Origin: a virus
DNA length: 24,516 nt
Reading direction: 5' to 3' (one strand)
IMG/VR virus record: IMGVR_UViG_3300031963_000893
Coordinates: 1-24,516 of that record
Below the pieces are notes generated by a model. That model did no database searches. It saw only the letters and a program-made list of their open reading frames with translations, and had not been told where the DNA came from. The position numbers and the translations under genes were made by a program. Positions within the stretch are counted from its first letter, which is position 1. Each line of letters begins with the position of its first letter. This document shows, one piece after another, positions 8,542-16,142 of this stretch.

Positions 8542-8880
8542 TTATAAATCCTTTGGTTCCCAGCCGTATATAGCGGCTATTTGATATGTTAGTTTATAGA
8601 AGTTTTTGTTATGTAATTCATATCTTTTACCTTGTAGGTATAAAATAAGATGCACCATTTCATGTGCCATAGTTCTCTCTAAAGTTTCTAAATGACTCTG
8701 TTTAGCTGTACTGATTGTTATGCAGTGTGGTTCAGGTTGATACTGACCATATAGACCAGGATCATCTACAACTAAAAACTCTATCTCGGAAGGTCTTGGT
8801 AACTTATACTTGTTAAAAGGTGGTAGTTCACTTAACATTCTGTAAACTGCCTTACACGTTTCAACAGTGATAAGGTTCAT
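8542..8880 (-). CDS. SprT-like zinc metalloprotease
   Basis: A 112-aa protein, somewhat shorter than typical SprT proteins. The HExxH zinc motif is HEMVH at residues 73-77, in ERTMAHEMVHLILYLQGKRYELHNKNF; H90, before NKNF, is the likely third ligand, as in SprT-like domains. The strand before (EIEFLVVDDPGLYGQYQPEPHCITIS) also fits. There is no signal peptide and no C-terminal zinc ribbon. It sits between the endolysin and a 61-aa membrane protein, so it may serve lysis or protein processing in the virion; this is unproven. SD is weak: no clear GGAG before ATG at 8880, four bases after the previous stop. Confidence 0.78.
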   Translation of the reverse strand: MNLITVETCKAVYRMLSELPPFNKYKLPRPSEIEFLVVDDPGLYGQYQPEPHCITISTAKQSHLETLERTMAHEMVHLILYLQGKRYELHNKNFYKLTYQIAAIYGWEPKDL

Positions 8881-8884
8881 AGCA

Positions 8885-9316
8885 TTAGTATGGACGCGTG
8901 CCAGCTTTATCTATGATTAGAACTTGTTTGCGTGGTTTATCTGCAAACTTGTTAGGAATGGATATATGTACCCATGAATCAAACTCTCGAATAAGTTGGT
9001 CATACTCAAGGTTTGTTTTAAGTATCTCTTTAACAATATTGTCAGGTGTTAATCCTGGCACTCTAATATCAGCAGCACAACCAATGCAATGCTGACTTGT
9101 AGGTTTACTACCTATAGCTTTATTTACTTCTTGAGATCTATAAGCAGAGTTAACCATTATAGGTCTACCTAACACTCTACGAATATCTTCTAGTAACCTA
9201 GCTAATCTTGTTAAGTTAGCTTTAACATCTTCACTAGGAGTATTGTCTAGACCTAATCGTTCAGCAGTTTCACTGTGTGTTAATTCTTCTAAACTAAAAT
9301 TAGGTGTAAGTTTCAT
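8885..9316 (-). CDS. M15-family peptidase endolysin (D-Ala-D-Ala/L-Ala-D-Glu type)
   Basis: A 143-aa single-domain zinc peptidase cutting peptidoglycan stem peptides. It begins NFSLEELTHSETAERLGLDN. SAYRS (58-62) is a family feature. The zinc motif SxHxxGxAxD is SQHCIGCAAD at residues 74-83 (ligands H76 and D83); third ligand H117 in SWVHIS, with E111 as likely base. There is no signal peptide, so export through the holin is expected. Translationally coupled (ATGA) to the holin-type gene. The exact bond cut (D-Ala-D-Ala or L-Ala-D-Glu) cannot be told from sequence. Confidence 0.9.
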   Translation of the reverse strand: MKLTPNFSLEELTHSETAERLGLDNTPSEDVKANLTRLARLLEDIRRVLGRPIMVNSAYRSQEVNKAIGSKPTSQHCIGCAADIRVPGLTPDNIVKEILKTNLEYDQLIREFDSWVHISIPNKFADKPRKQVLIIDKAGTRPY

Positions 9317-9678
9317 TTCTTTTTAATGTAAAATAAACTTCTTTCACCAAACAAATAGAAACCAACTGCACTAGCAAAGTTATCTACTTCAAGTGTTGCA
9401 ATACCTTGTATGTGCATATATGCCCATGTAATTAATACAATTAAACCAATACCTGGTCTCATGAGTCTTACAATAGCTTCTACCCAAGGGTATGATGCAT
9501 TACCTGATCCTGCTTCATTCATGACCTTAAAGAACTCTAGGTCAATCTGTTTCATTTTAGCATATTGTTCTATGGTAGCAGGTTTAAACTGATCAGGTGC
9601 TACAAATCTGTTTATAAGTGATTTGCCTAAATCTACTGCTAATGGCCCTAAAGCTGCTAGTATAGTTACTGGGTCCAC
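9313..9678 (-). CDS. Holin-type membrane protein (3TM holin family), GTG start
   Basis: A 121-aa protein. Residues 1-20 (MDPVTILAALGPLAVDLGKS) are amphipathic. A helix follows (ATIEQYAKMKQIDLEFFKVMNEAG), then YPWVEAIVRLMRPG leads into TM segment IGLIVLITWAYMHI (about 76-90) and a second hydrophobic stretch FASAVGFYLF (101-110), ending in a basic tail (KKK). The order 'PWVEA.VR..RP' then TM fits the three-TM holins described from gene-transfer agents and phages. It would make the inner membrane lesion that lets the endolysin out. Start is GTG at 9678 with AGGAGAG upstream. Stop overlaps the next start as ATGA, coupling it to the endolysin. Confidence 0.75.
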   Translation of the reverse strand: MDPVTILAALGPLAVDLGKSLINRFVAPDQFKPATIEQYAKMKQIDLEFFKVMNEAGSGNASYPWVEAIVRLMRPGIGLIVLITWAYMHIQGIATLEVDNFASAVGFYLFGERSLFYIKKK

Positions 9679-9679
9679 G

Positions 9680-9829
9680 TTACTCTCCTCTTACTACTTG
9701 ATCACCATCAGCAGGAACACCTACTTCTTCTTTAGGAACTACTTTAGTTTCTACCACTGTCTCAGATTCTACAATAGTATCTTGAGATGGTTTATCTTCT
9801 ATACCAAATAGTTTCTTTAAAATAGACAT
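9680..9829 (-). CDS. 49-aa acidic small protein before the holin
   Basis: Starts MSILKKLFGIEDKPSQD, a short basic amphipathic helix, then a V/E-rich acidic tail (VESETVVETKVVPKEEVGV), ending VVRGE. Its ATG overlaps the stop of the gene before as TAATG, and its stop is one base before the GTG start of the holin-type gene. It is tightly embedded between two good genes, which makes translation likely. There is no TM segment. It could be a lysis regulator or a small virion protein; I do not recognise it. Confidence 0.6.
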   Translation of the reverse strand: MSILKKLFGIEDKPSQDTIVESETVVETKVVPKEEVGVPADGDQVVRGE

Positions 9830-10197
9830 TATTCAACCTCTGGAATTAAATCCCAAGTTAAAGTTTCTTCATCCCATGTATATCTTTTATCATCATTAGG
9901 ATATGGAGTAGGAGCTTCCCATTGTGCTGTTTCTGTGTTTAATGTCCATGAAGCAAATGGTTGTGGAGGAACGAAAGCATCTAAATCTGCATCATACTTA
10001 TAACCAATACCTGCATAGTTCTTACGGATGTTTCCGTTGTAAGATGTTTGTTTCCAATTACCACCAAGTAGATTAGTGCAGAAAGCAATACCTATTGCTT
10101 CGTTCTCTACACCATCTTGGTCTGCTGTGTCTTGGTTAGCAACTACAATGACTTGTGTTACTATGTTTTCTTCGTTTAACTGACAAAAATGTGCCAT
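9829..10197 (-). CDS. Conserved fibre-associated protein (tail appendage accessory)
   Basis: A 122-aa protein starting MAHFCQLNEENIVTQVIVVANQDTAD. It contains GGNWKQTSYNGNIRKNYAGIGYKYDADLDAFVPPQPFASWTLN and W-rich short strands (TAQWEAPTPYP, KRYTWDEETLTWDL). This type is common after fibre genes in marine and freshwater phages. Function is unknown; chaperone, adaptor or virion component are all possible. I chose ATG at 10197 because MAHF matches the usual start; an in-frame ATG at 10209 lies inside the end of the endonuclease gene. GGATGG is about eight bases upstream. Its stop overlaps the next start as TAATG. Confidence 0.75.
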   Translation of the reverse strand: MAHFCQLNEENIVTQVIVVANQDTADQDGVENEAIGIAFCTNLLGGNWKQTSYNGNIRKNYAGIGYKYDADLDAFVPPQPFASWTLNTETAQWEAPTPYPNDDKRYTWDEETLTWDLIPEVE

Positions 10198-10199
10198 AT

Positions 10200-10913
10200 T
10201 TAATTCCATCCTATATTAATTAATTTAGAAAAACATTCAGTATGACCAGCAAAAGATATTTTAGGTCTATATCTGTTTTGTTTATTCTGTTGCTTTAACA
10301 TCTTTTCTGCTTTGTATATTTCATACAATTTACCACTAATAGTTTGAATAGATACTAGTTTATAAGGTATCTTTCTAATTCTATCATGTAATTTTTGTCT
10401 TGTTATACCTAGTTTCCAAAAGTGTTCTATACCATTATCAAACTCCATAAGATATAAACGAGAATCTAATTCTTTCAAATGTGGCTTTCTTTCAAATGTA
10501 TCTGCTTGCATAAAACCATTGTTTAATTTAGAACAGCTAGGGCATCCATATGTATTATATAAAGATGTTTCTATACGTCTTGTAAATTCAAGGTTACAAC
10601 ATAAACATCTAAATTTGCCTTGTTTAAGTATTCCTTTGTATTCAGACAATAGTTCATAACCATTTTCTTTTATCTTGGCTTTGACATATTCAAAAGTATG
10701 TTTGTTTTTTGCACCTTGACTAGATGTTACTTCTTTACGATAGCATCCACATGACTTGGTATGACCACTTCTTATTTGTTTTCCATTAAGAGTTATGGTA
10801 TTTCCACATTCACATACACAATTCCACGCTGCTCTAGTATCTTCATTAGCAGCCCTAGAAACAATAGTAAGTCTATTAAACTTCTTACCTATCATGTCTA
10901 TAAGTTTACCCAT
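10200..10913 (-). CDS. Homing endonuclease, zinc-finger plus GIY-YIG-like
   Basis: A 237-aa protein with three parts. Residues 1-60: IGKKFNRLTIVSRA...WNCVCECGNTITLNGKQIRSGHTKSCGCYRKE, a CxC...CGC element common at the N-terminus of HNH/AP2-type homing enzymes. Residues about 72-130: a second ribbon with CLCC and CPSC (GKFRCLCCNLEFTRR, YGCPSCSK). Residues about 150-237: YLMEFDNGIEHFWKLGITRQKLHDRIR, then E in YKAEKML, and FAGHTECFSK, a GIY-YIG-superfamily pattern (a 'KIGIT...R' core, a conserved E and FxGxTECF). It would cut DNA and move its own gene; it is not expected in the virion. Stop-start TGATG coupling to the adhesin. It may be inactive or active; this cannot be judged here. Confidence 0.75.
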   Translation of the reverse strand: MGKLIDMIGKKFNRLTIVSRAANEDTRAAWNCVCECGNTITLNGKQIRSGHTKSCGCYRKEVTSSQGAKNKHTFEYVKAKIKENGYELLSEYKGILKQGKFRCLCCNLEFTRRIETSLYNTYGCPSCSKLNNGFMQADTFERKPHLKELDSRLYLMEFDNGIEHFWKLGITRQKLHDRIRKIPYKLVSIQTISGKLYEIYKAEKMLKQQNKQNRYRPKISFAGHTECFSKLINIGWN

Positions 10914-13900
10914 CAGCGTGCGTTAGAACTCTTAAACGGATTGCTTGCAAATGCCATAAATATATATGTGCCGCCTGAAGCGTTTTGACCTGTATCAGTT
11001 TCTCTTAATTTAAAGCCATTACTTAAAAAGTCAATTCCATAAGTGTAATAATTTGTTTGTGCAGCAGATGTATTAGCTTTTAATAAATCAGTTATGACAT
11101 TATATGCACCAATTCTACTGTCATACATGTTCCAATCATTGGCTGCGTCTGTTCTTTTAATCATAACAAATTTAGGAGCAAAATTAGTCGCTACAAACGG
11201 ACCATCAGCACTACCATTACCTGTGTAAGAACCAAAACGACTGAAGCCTGCTATTTCTGCCCAGCAATAAGCTACATAGGTTGCTGCATTAGCATTAATA
11301 CCGCCATAAGCACCAATACCAAATGTGGTTGAACTTGGAGCAGTTGAACCCCAATAATTTGCAAGATTATTATAGGCTGCATCTGTTGCATTTAAAAATA
11401 TGTATCTTTGAACACCTAAATCTGCATGATATATAGGCCAAGGGTTAGTTGCACTTCTTGATTTAACAATTATCATTTTAGGGCCTACGCCTAAACCATG
11501 ACCAACAGTAGAAGCTGTATTATTACCTGTGTAAGTTACAATACTAAACCCAGCAGTTGTGTTTACAGATACAGTAGATGTAATAGAGCCTGAAGTGTTA
11601 GATGATGTTGAGCCTTGACCAGCTTGCCATTGCCATGCTACTTGTGCATCACCATTTAAATTAGAAATAAAGTTTCCAGCAGTTCCTCCAGTTGTAAGAG
11701 TAAATCCATTAGAATCAAAACTATTAACTGAACCATAAGTTGACCATTGGTCTAATTCTTGGTCTGTAGTATTTGAATATAGTTCTTTTCTAACGCCACG
11801 AACAGAATCCACAATTCTATGGCTATAAGCAGTTGTTCTATCTTTATTCCAAATTAAATCAGGTTTAAATAATGCTGCATTAGTAATTGTTCTAGAAAGT
11901 GAACCATTACCTGTCCATAGCGTTGCATCCATATACTTATTACCCTGTAATATAGTTGGGGTAGGTAGGTTAAATGTGTTTAGTGCTACAAAGCCTGTAG
12001 GAGGTGTGTAAGCAAATGGGCGTTGTCCGAAGTTAAATGCAGCAGGTGACCAACCTCCACCACTAAAAGTAGCAATCAAAGTAGGTGCAACTAACTGATT
12101 TGGAGTTAATGTTGTATCAGTATGGACTAATGTATTATTTTTATAATATGCAACTGTTCCAGCATCACAATCAAAAGCAACTCCAATAATATCACCAATA
12201 CTTATAGCGCTAACACTAACAAGTGATGTACCTGTAAAGTTTTTATAATAAGAATTACTATGCCCATACCATGATATACCACTAGTAGTAACATTTGTAT
12301 TGGATGTAATACTTGCATTAGATACACCAACATAAGCTGGTAAACTACCGCTAATACTTACCCATTCAAAATACCATTTACCTGTTGATACCCAAAATGT
12401 TCCTTTTATTTGACTATAATCTGCTCCATTAAAATATAAATTTGCTTGTTGTGGAACTGGACTTGTAAAAGATTCTAATGGATTTAATGTGCAATAATTA
12501 GCTACAGTCGCACTTGTATTAGTAGGGACATCAGTCATAGCATCATAAGTTGTGCCTGCTGTTAAGCTAATGTTGTTAGTTGTCCAGTTATTACCGTTAC
12601 CTGAACTATCATTACCTAGTGTTGTGGTAGATGTTGTATTACCAAATGTTAGGTAGAAACCGTTAGTTCCGTATGTGCCTGTGTATTTAATTGGTTTCCA
12701 TACACCGTTAGTGTCATTGTTACCAAAGTAATATGGTTCTAGTGCTTGACCGTCAATGAAGTTAATGTCAGTCATGTAACCGTCAAGATAATTACTTAAT
12801 GTTGAGTTATACCATTGAGTGCCAATAGTATGTAAAACAGTGCTATTGTAAGAGTTTGTATTAGTATTTTGTGATGGATATGTAGCAGTAGAAAACGCTG
12901 TTATTTGGTTTCCATTTACATACAATTTTACTCTATTAGCTGCAGTTGCTTGTGTTGAGTCCCATACAGCTACAATGTGATACCAAGCTGAAGGGTCTCT
13001 AAATACTTGTGTTGTAATTAACTCACAAACTACAGAATTACTATTTTTAATTCTAAATTGTAAAGTATCACTATCAAAAGCAAAGTAGTCGTTTTCAGTT
13101 GTGCTTGGTCCATTTGCGTGCCAAATATCTTGAATACTACCTAATAAACCTCTTTTAACCCATGCAGAATATGTCCAAGTTTTTTGGTTTCCAGCAACTG
13201 TAGGAGTTCTTGACAAGTAAGCATTATTACTTCTTCTAAACCTTAAAGAATTGTTTAGATTATTAGTAAGTGGTGTTAAAGCACCTGTAGCTGTAAATGT
13301 GTGGATAGTATTACCACCTGATGATGTGACTAGACCACCGTTAAATAATTGTGAGCCAGTGTATGAGATGATAACAATACCTGAACCGCCTGACTGACCA
13401 TTGGTTGCTCCTAATGGATCACCTGCTGTTCCACCTGCACCACCACCTGTGTTTTGAGTGCCAGGAGTATTTCCTGTATTACTTGCTCCAGCTCCTCCGT
13501 TACCGCCACCACCTTGACCTCCTGTGCCAGCACTTCCTGAAGAGTAAGCACCGCCACCACCACCACCAGCATAGTATGTAGCTGTTCCTGTGATAGATGA
13601 TTGAACACCTATACCACCTGCACCGCCTGTTATTGTAACGGCTACTGAACCTGCAGCTCCTGCGCCGCCACCACCACCGCCACCGTTTACACCAGCTCCA
13701 CCGTTATTACCTTGTCCTGCTGTGCCTGTTCCTGCTGTTCTAGGTGATTCACCGCTACCACCGCCACCTGAACCGCCGTTAGCGCCTGTGCCTGTAGAGC
13801 CACCGCCTCCACCTCCACCTGTAGAAGTTAATGTTGTTAATCCTGTTCCTGATAATACAGAGTTGCTACCACTTGGTGCTACACCTGAAGATGTGCCTCC

Positions 13901-14944
13901 TGCTCCACCAGCACCTACAGTAACTACATAAGTTGCACCTGAATAAAGAGTTGTAGAGCCTGATAGTAAACCACCAGCACCACCGCCACCATTACCAGCA
14001 TATCCACCTAATTGTCTAGCACTACCACCACCACCAGCTACTACTAAATAACTAGCTGTTACAGGTGTAAGAGGGCTTAATGTGCCTGAAGATGTGAATG
14101 TATGTATTTGGTTACCACCTGAAGTAGTAAGAGTGCCACCTACAAATTTAGGTGTAGCAGATGCGTAAGATATAATGACTATGCCTGAACCGCCTGCAGC
14201 ACCACCACTAGCAAAACCTCTACCACCGCCACCACCGCCTGTATTAGCAGTACCAGCAGTAGCTGATGTATTGCCAACAGAGCCAGCACCACCTCCACCA
14301 GTTGCAGTTCCAGCAGTACCTGTTTGAGTTCCGCCTCCACCACCGCCTGCGTATGTTACAGATGAGCCACTAATAGAAGATGCAGTTCCTGAACCACCAT
14401 TTGCACCATTTGCATTAGTTGCAATAGAACCTGCTGAACCTGAACCACCACCACCACCGCCTCCTCTACTTCCACCAGCAGTTGAATATCCACCATTATT
14501 ACCTTGACCTGCTGTGCCTGTACCACCTGTAGAACCACCTGTTCCACCGCCGCCACCGCCACCGCCAGAACCACCATTGCCACCTGTATTTTGTGGGAAA
14601 TTTACGTCATCAGATGCACCACCACCACCGCCTACAGTTGTTACTGTGCTTAAGCCTGTTCCTGAAATAGATGAGCTAGTTCCGCTTGATGCAATAGATG
14701 TAGTATTTACCGCACCTGCACCACCTGAACCTACAGCAATAGAATATGTATTTAGTGTAGATAGTGTAAATGTAGATGTTAAAAGACCGCCAGCACCTCC
14801 ACCACCACCTGAACCTCCACCTGAACCACCTCCGCCACCACCAGCAACAACAAGATAAGATGCTGCTACTTTTGTTTTATCTGCGGACGATAGAATACCA
14901 TAAGCTCTTGCTGCTTGTACGGCTAGTCTTGACAATAATGACAT
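10913..14944 (-). CDS. Giant modular tail adhesin / receptor-binding protein
   Basis: A 1343-aa protein for host attachment. Residues 1-27 are a short anchor. Residues 28-296 and 297-560 are two glycine-rich repeats, each starting ASYLVVAGGGG and ending with SGIVIISY and GNxIHTFT...G.L(S/T)PLT. Residues about 566-770 are LamG/concanavalin-like (WVKRGLLGS, WYHIVAVWDS, VKLYVNGNQI, LDGYMTDINFIDG). Residues about 840-975 are SPRY-like (KWYFEWVSISGSLPAYVGVSN, GDIIGVAFDCDAGTVAYYKNNTLV). Residues 1009-1313 hold three C-terminal repeats. Glycine-rich runs resemble the polyglycine-II lattice known from S16-type gp38 adhesins; this is inference. SD AGGA overlaps the previous stop, and its TGA overlaps the next ATG. 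Confidence 0.85.
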   Translation of the reverse strand: MSLLSRLAVQAARAYGILSSADKTKVAASYLVVAGGGGGGSGGGSGGGGGAGGLLTSTFTLSTLNTYSIAVGSGGAGAVNTTSIASSGTSSSISGTGLSTVTTVGGGGGASDDVNFPQNTGGNGGSGGGGGGGGTGGSTGGTGTAGQGNNGGYSTAGGSRGGGGGGGSGSAGSIATNANGANGGSGTASSISGSSVTYAGGGGGGTQTGTAGTATGGGGAGSVGNTSATAGTANTGGGGGGRGFASGGAAGGSGIVIISYASATPKFVGGTLTTSGGNQIHTFTSSGTLSPLTPVTASYLVVAGGGGSARQLGGYAGNGGGGAGGLLSGSTTLYSGATYVVTVGAGGAGGTSSGVAPSGSNSVLSGTGLTTLTSTGGGGGGGSTGTGANGGSGGGGSGESPRTAGTGTAGQGNNGGAGVNGGGGGGGAGAAGSVAVTITGGAGGIGVQSSITGTATYYAGGGGGGAYSSGSAGTGGQGGGGNGGAGASNTGNTPGTQNTGGGAGGTAGDPLGATNGQSGGSGIVIISYTGSQLFNGGLVTSSGGNTIHTFTATGALTPLTNNLNNSLRFRRSNNAYLSRTPTVAGNQKTWTYSAWVKRGLLGSIQDIWHANGPSTTENDYFAFDSDTLQFRIKNSNSVVCELITTQVFRDPSAWYHIVAVWDSTQATAANRVKLYVNGNQITAFSTATYPSQNTNTNSYNSTVLHTIGTQWYNSTLSNYLDGYMTDINFIDGQALEPYYFGNNDTNGVWKPIKYTGTYGTNGFYLTFGNTTSTTTLGNDSSGNGNNWTTNNISLTAGTTYDAMTDVPTNTSATVANYCTLNPLESFTSPVPQQANLYFNGADYSQIKGTFWVSTGKWYFEWVSISGSLPAYVGVSNASITSNTNVTTSGISWYGHSNSYYKNFTGTSLVSVSAISIGDIIGVAFDCDAGTVAYYKNNTLVHTDTTLTPNQLVAPTLIATFSGGGWSPAAFNFGQRPFAYTPPTGFVALNTFNLPTPTILQGNKYMDATLWTGNGSLSRTITNAALFKPDLIWNKDRTTAYSHRIVDSVRGVRKELYSNTTDQELDQWSTYGSVNSFDSNGFTLTTGGTAGNFISNLNGDAQVAWQWQAGQGSTSSNTSGSITSTVSVNTTAGFSIVTYTGNNTASTVGHGLGVGPKMIIVKSRSATNPWPIYHADLGVQRYIFLNATDAAYNNLANYWGSTAPSSTTFGIGAYGGINANAATYVAYCWAEIAGFSRFGSYTGNGSADGPFVATNFAPKFVMIKRTDAANDWNMYDSRIGAYNVITDLLKANTSAAQTNYYTYGIDFLSNGFKLRETDTGQNASGGTYIFMAFASNPFKSSNAR
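11006..11920 (-). repeat. Three C-terminal adhesin repeats of ~75-80 residues
   Basis: Units at residues 1009-1084, 1134-1211 and 1236-1313 share a (W/Y)TGN start, a hydrophobic strand after KP or PK (FKPDLIWNK, GPKMIIVKSR, APKFVMIKR), a W or Y plus D/H motif (YSHRIVDSVRG, WPIYHADLG, WNMYDSRIG), and a close with a G-F/I-x-L/I turn. This kind of repeat is frequent in fibres of aquatic phages; they may form a receptor-binding head. Confidence 0.6.
13265..14056 (-). repeat. Glycine-rich adhesin repeat 2 (residues 297-560)
   Basis: The second copy of the unit, directly following the first. The same block order is kept, but lengths of the glycine runs and the non-glycine inserts differ (for example GESPRTAGTG here versus GGTGGSTGG). 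The copies have diverged enough that they are old rather than a recent duplication. Confidence 0.7.
14057..14863 (-). repeat. Glycine-rich adhesin repeat 1 (residues 28-296)
   Basis: Encodes the first of two about 265-residue units. It shares with unit 2, in order: ASYLVVAGGGG, GGGGAGGLL, SGTGLxTxT, GTGTAGQGNNGG, TYAGGGGGG (unit 2: TYYAGGGGGG), SGGSGIVIISY-like ending, and GNxIHTFT. DNA is locally G+C-richer than the rest because of glycine codons. Confidence 0.7.
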
Positions 14945-14953
14945 TGTTAATTC

Positions 14954-15775
14954 CTACTTAAATTGAGTTTGAGCTGCAAATACTGTGAATGTGGCTGAAC
15001 CTGTTTTAACGATAGTATAAGAGTAAGCATCTATACCTGAAGCATTACCACTTGACCATGCTGTACCACCTTGATATTTAGGTGTAACAGAGTTACCGTC
15101 AATAGTAACTGCATTGTTATAGTATGCTGTAGCACCTTGTGATACTAGGAATACGACTGTAAGTGCTTCACCAGTAGACATTAAAGTATTTAAAGAAGTT
15201 GTACCATTACCTCTAAAGTTTACTGTCCAGTTAGCTGAAGCATTTGTTGTATAGTATAATACTGATTGTGTAGTTACATCATAGTTAATAGTACCTGTAG
15301 CAGCAGTAGCTGATACTGTAGCTACTTCTGTAGCATTAGTAAATGCCGTGGCTAATGCTGATGTAGAACCTGAAAAGGTTTGTTTATTATTAAATGCACC
15401 AGTACCATTAAATACATTGTTACCACTAAATGTTTGAGCTTGTGCCCAAGTATTAGTAGAGTTTAATTGACCAAAGTTTTCAAGATCTGCTGCAGTAACT
15501 CTAAGTTCTACTTTATCACCAGCAGAGAATGCTGATGCAGTAGTATTATCTTGAGCACGTACAATTGTAAATGTATCTGTTGATCTTGCAGTTACTTTAA
15601 CAATTTCAATAACTGAACCTGATGTATTAGAAAGAGTACAGTAAAAGTATTGACCAGCTGTAGGGCTAGGAAACAAAGCACCTGTCCCTGCGGTAACTGT
15701 TAGAGAAAGATCTCCTGCTAAGATACCAGCAGATAGTACCGTTGCTGCGTTATTGGTAAATAAAATAGTTGCCAT
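14954..15775 (-). CDS. Tail fibre-like structural protein
   Basis: A 273-aa protein rich in T, A, S, N and G. Residues 1-95 (SAGILAGDLSLTVTAGTGALFPSPTAGQYFYCTL, IEIVKVTARSTDTFTIVRAQDNTTA) form a domain seen at the N-terminus of many fibres. Residues about 100-140 carry short repeats (NTWAQAQTFSGNNVFNGTGAF, NNKQTFSG), typical of trimeric fibre shafts. The C-terminal part (WTVNFRGN, LTVVFLVSQGATAYYNNAVTIDGNSV) is a beta domain common in phage receptor-binding regions. SD AGGA lies about eight bases upstream. It precedes the giant adhesin, whose SD overlaps this gene's TAG stop. Confidence 0.78.
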   Translation of the reverse strand: MATILFTNNAATVLSAGILAGDLSLTVTAGTGALFPSPTAGQYFYCTLSNTSGSVIEIVKVTARSTDTFTIVRAQDNTTASAFSAGDKVELRVTAADLENFGQLNSTNTWAQAQTFSGNNVFNGTGAFNNKQTFSGSTSALATAFTNATEVATVSATAATGTINYDVTTQSVLYYTTNASANWTVNFRGNGTTSLNTLMSTGEALTVVFLVSQGATAYYNNAVTIDGNSVTPKYQGGTAWSSGNASGIDAYSYTIVKTGSATFTVFAAQTQFK

Positions 15776-15779
15776 AGTT

Positions 15780-16133
15780 TTATCCTAAAGTTTTTGTATT
15801 TAAAGCTGAGCCATTAATAGCCGTTGTTGATTTGGTATGACTAGGGAAAATCAAAGTCGTTATTGTTACTGTCTCGGTTACTGGAATAAGTACTGGAGGT
15901 GCTACAAAAGCAAATGTTATAAACTGATCAGCAGGTTCTGGTCTTAACCATGGAGCTATCTGCGTATCAGGAACACCTCTTACAAAGTCTTGTGGTTGAC
16001 GTATTTCCCAATCATCATCACAACACATTAAACCATCCCAGCGTTGTGTTAACTGAGAGGCTTTATATTTACGACCACAGACATCACAGTCTGCTATCCA
16101 GTCTCCCTTGTCATATCTAGGTATGTAACTCAA
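15780..16133 (-). CDS. Zinc-ribbon-type conserved phage protein, TTG start
   Basis: A 117-aa protein. The N-terminal half has C16 and C19 (DCDVCGRKY), then C37 C38 (RWDGLMCCDDDWE), followed by IRQPQDFVRGV; this resembles a small treble-clef or zinc-ribbon unit that recurs in podoviral tail regions. The second half is V/T/P rich (FITFAFVAPPVLIPVTETVTITT) and may be a strand-forming tail. The start is TTG at 16133, supported by AGGAG six to seven bases before it and by the MSYIPRYDKGDW reading; no ATG is available before the conserved part. It is in frame with the previous gene, nine bases after its amber stop. Confidence 0.75.
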   Translation of the reverse strand: MSYIPRYDKGDWIADCDVCGRKYKASQLTQRWDGLMCCDDDWEIRQPQDFVRGVPDTQIAPWLRPEPADQFITFAFVAPPVLIPVTETVTITTLIFPSHTKSTTAINGSALNTKTLG

Positions 16134-16142
16134 GGAAGTCTC

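Noticed and set aside
13722-13931. Plus-strand proline-rich reading frame
   Set aside because: Exact antisense of glycine codons in the adhesin (GGN/NCC gives proline); a shadow, with no ribosome site.
14514-14858. Plus-strand proline-rich reading frame
   Set aside because: Antisense shadow of the first glycine-rich adhesin repeat.
13265-14863. CRISPR-like or tandem DNA repeat array
   Set aside because: Short repeats come from runs of glycine codons in a coding frame; there are no regular spacers or palindromic units.
10913-14944. Diversity-generating retroelement variable region in the adhesin
   Set aside because: No reverse transcriptase or template repeat was seen in the window.
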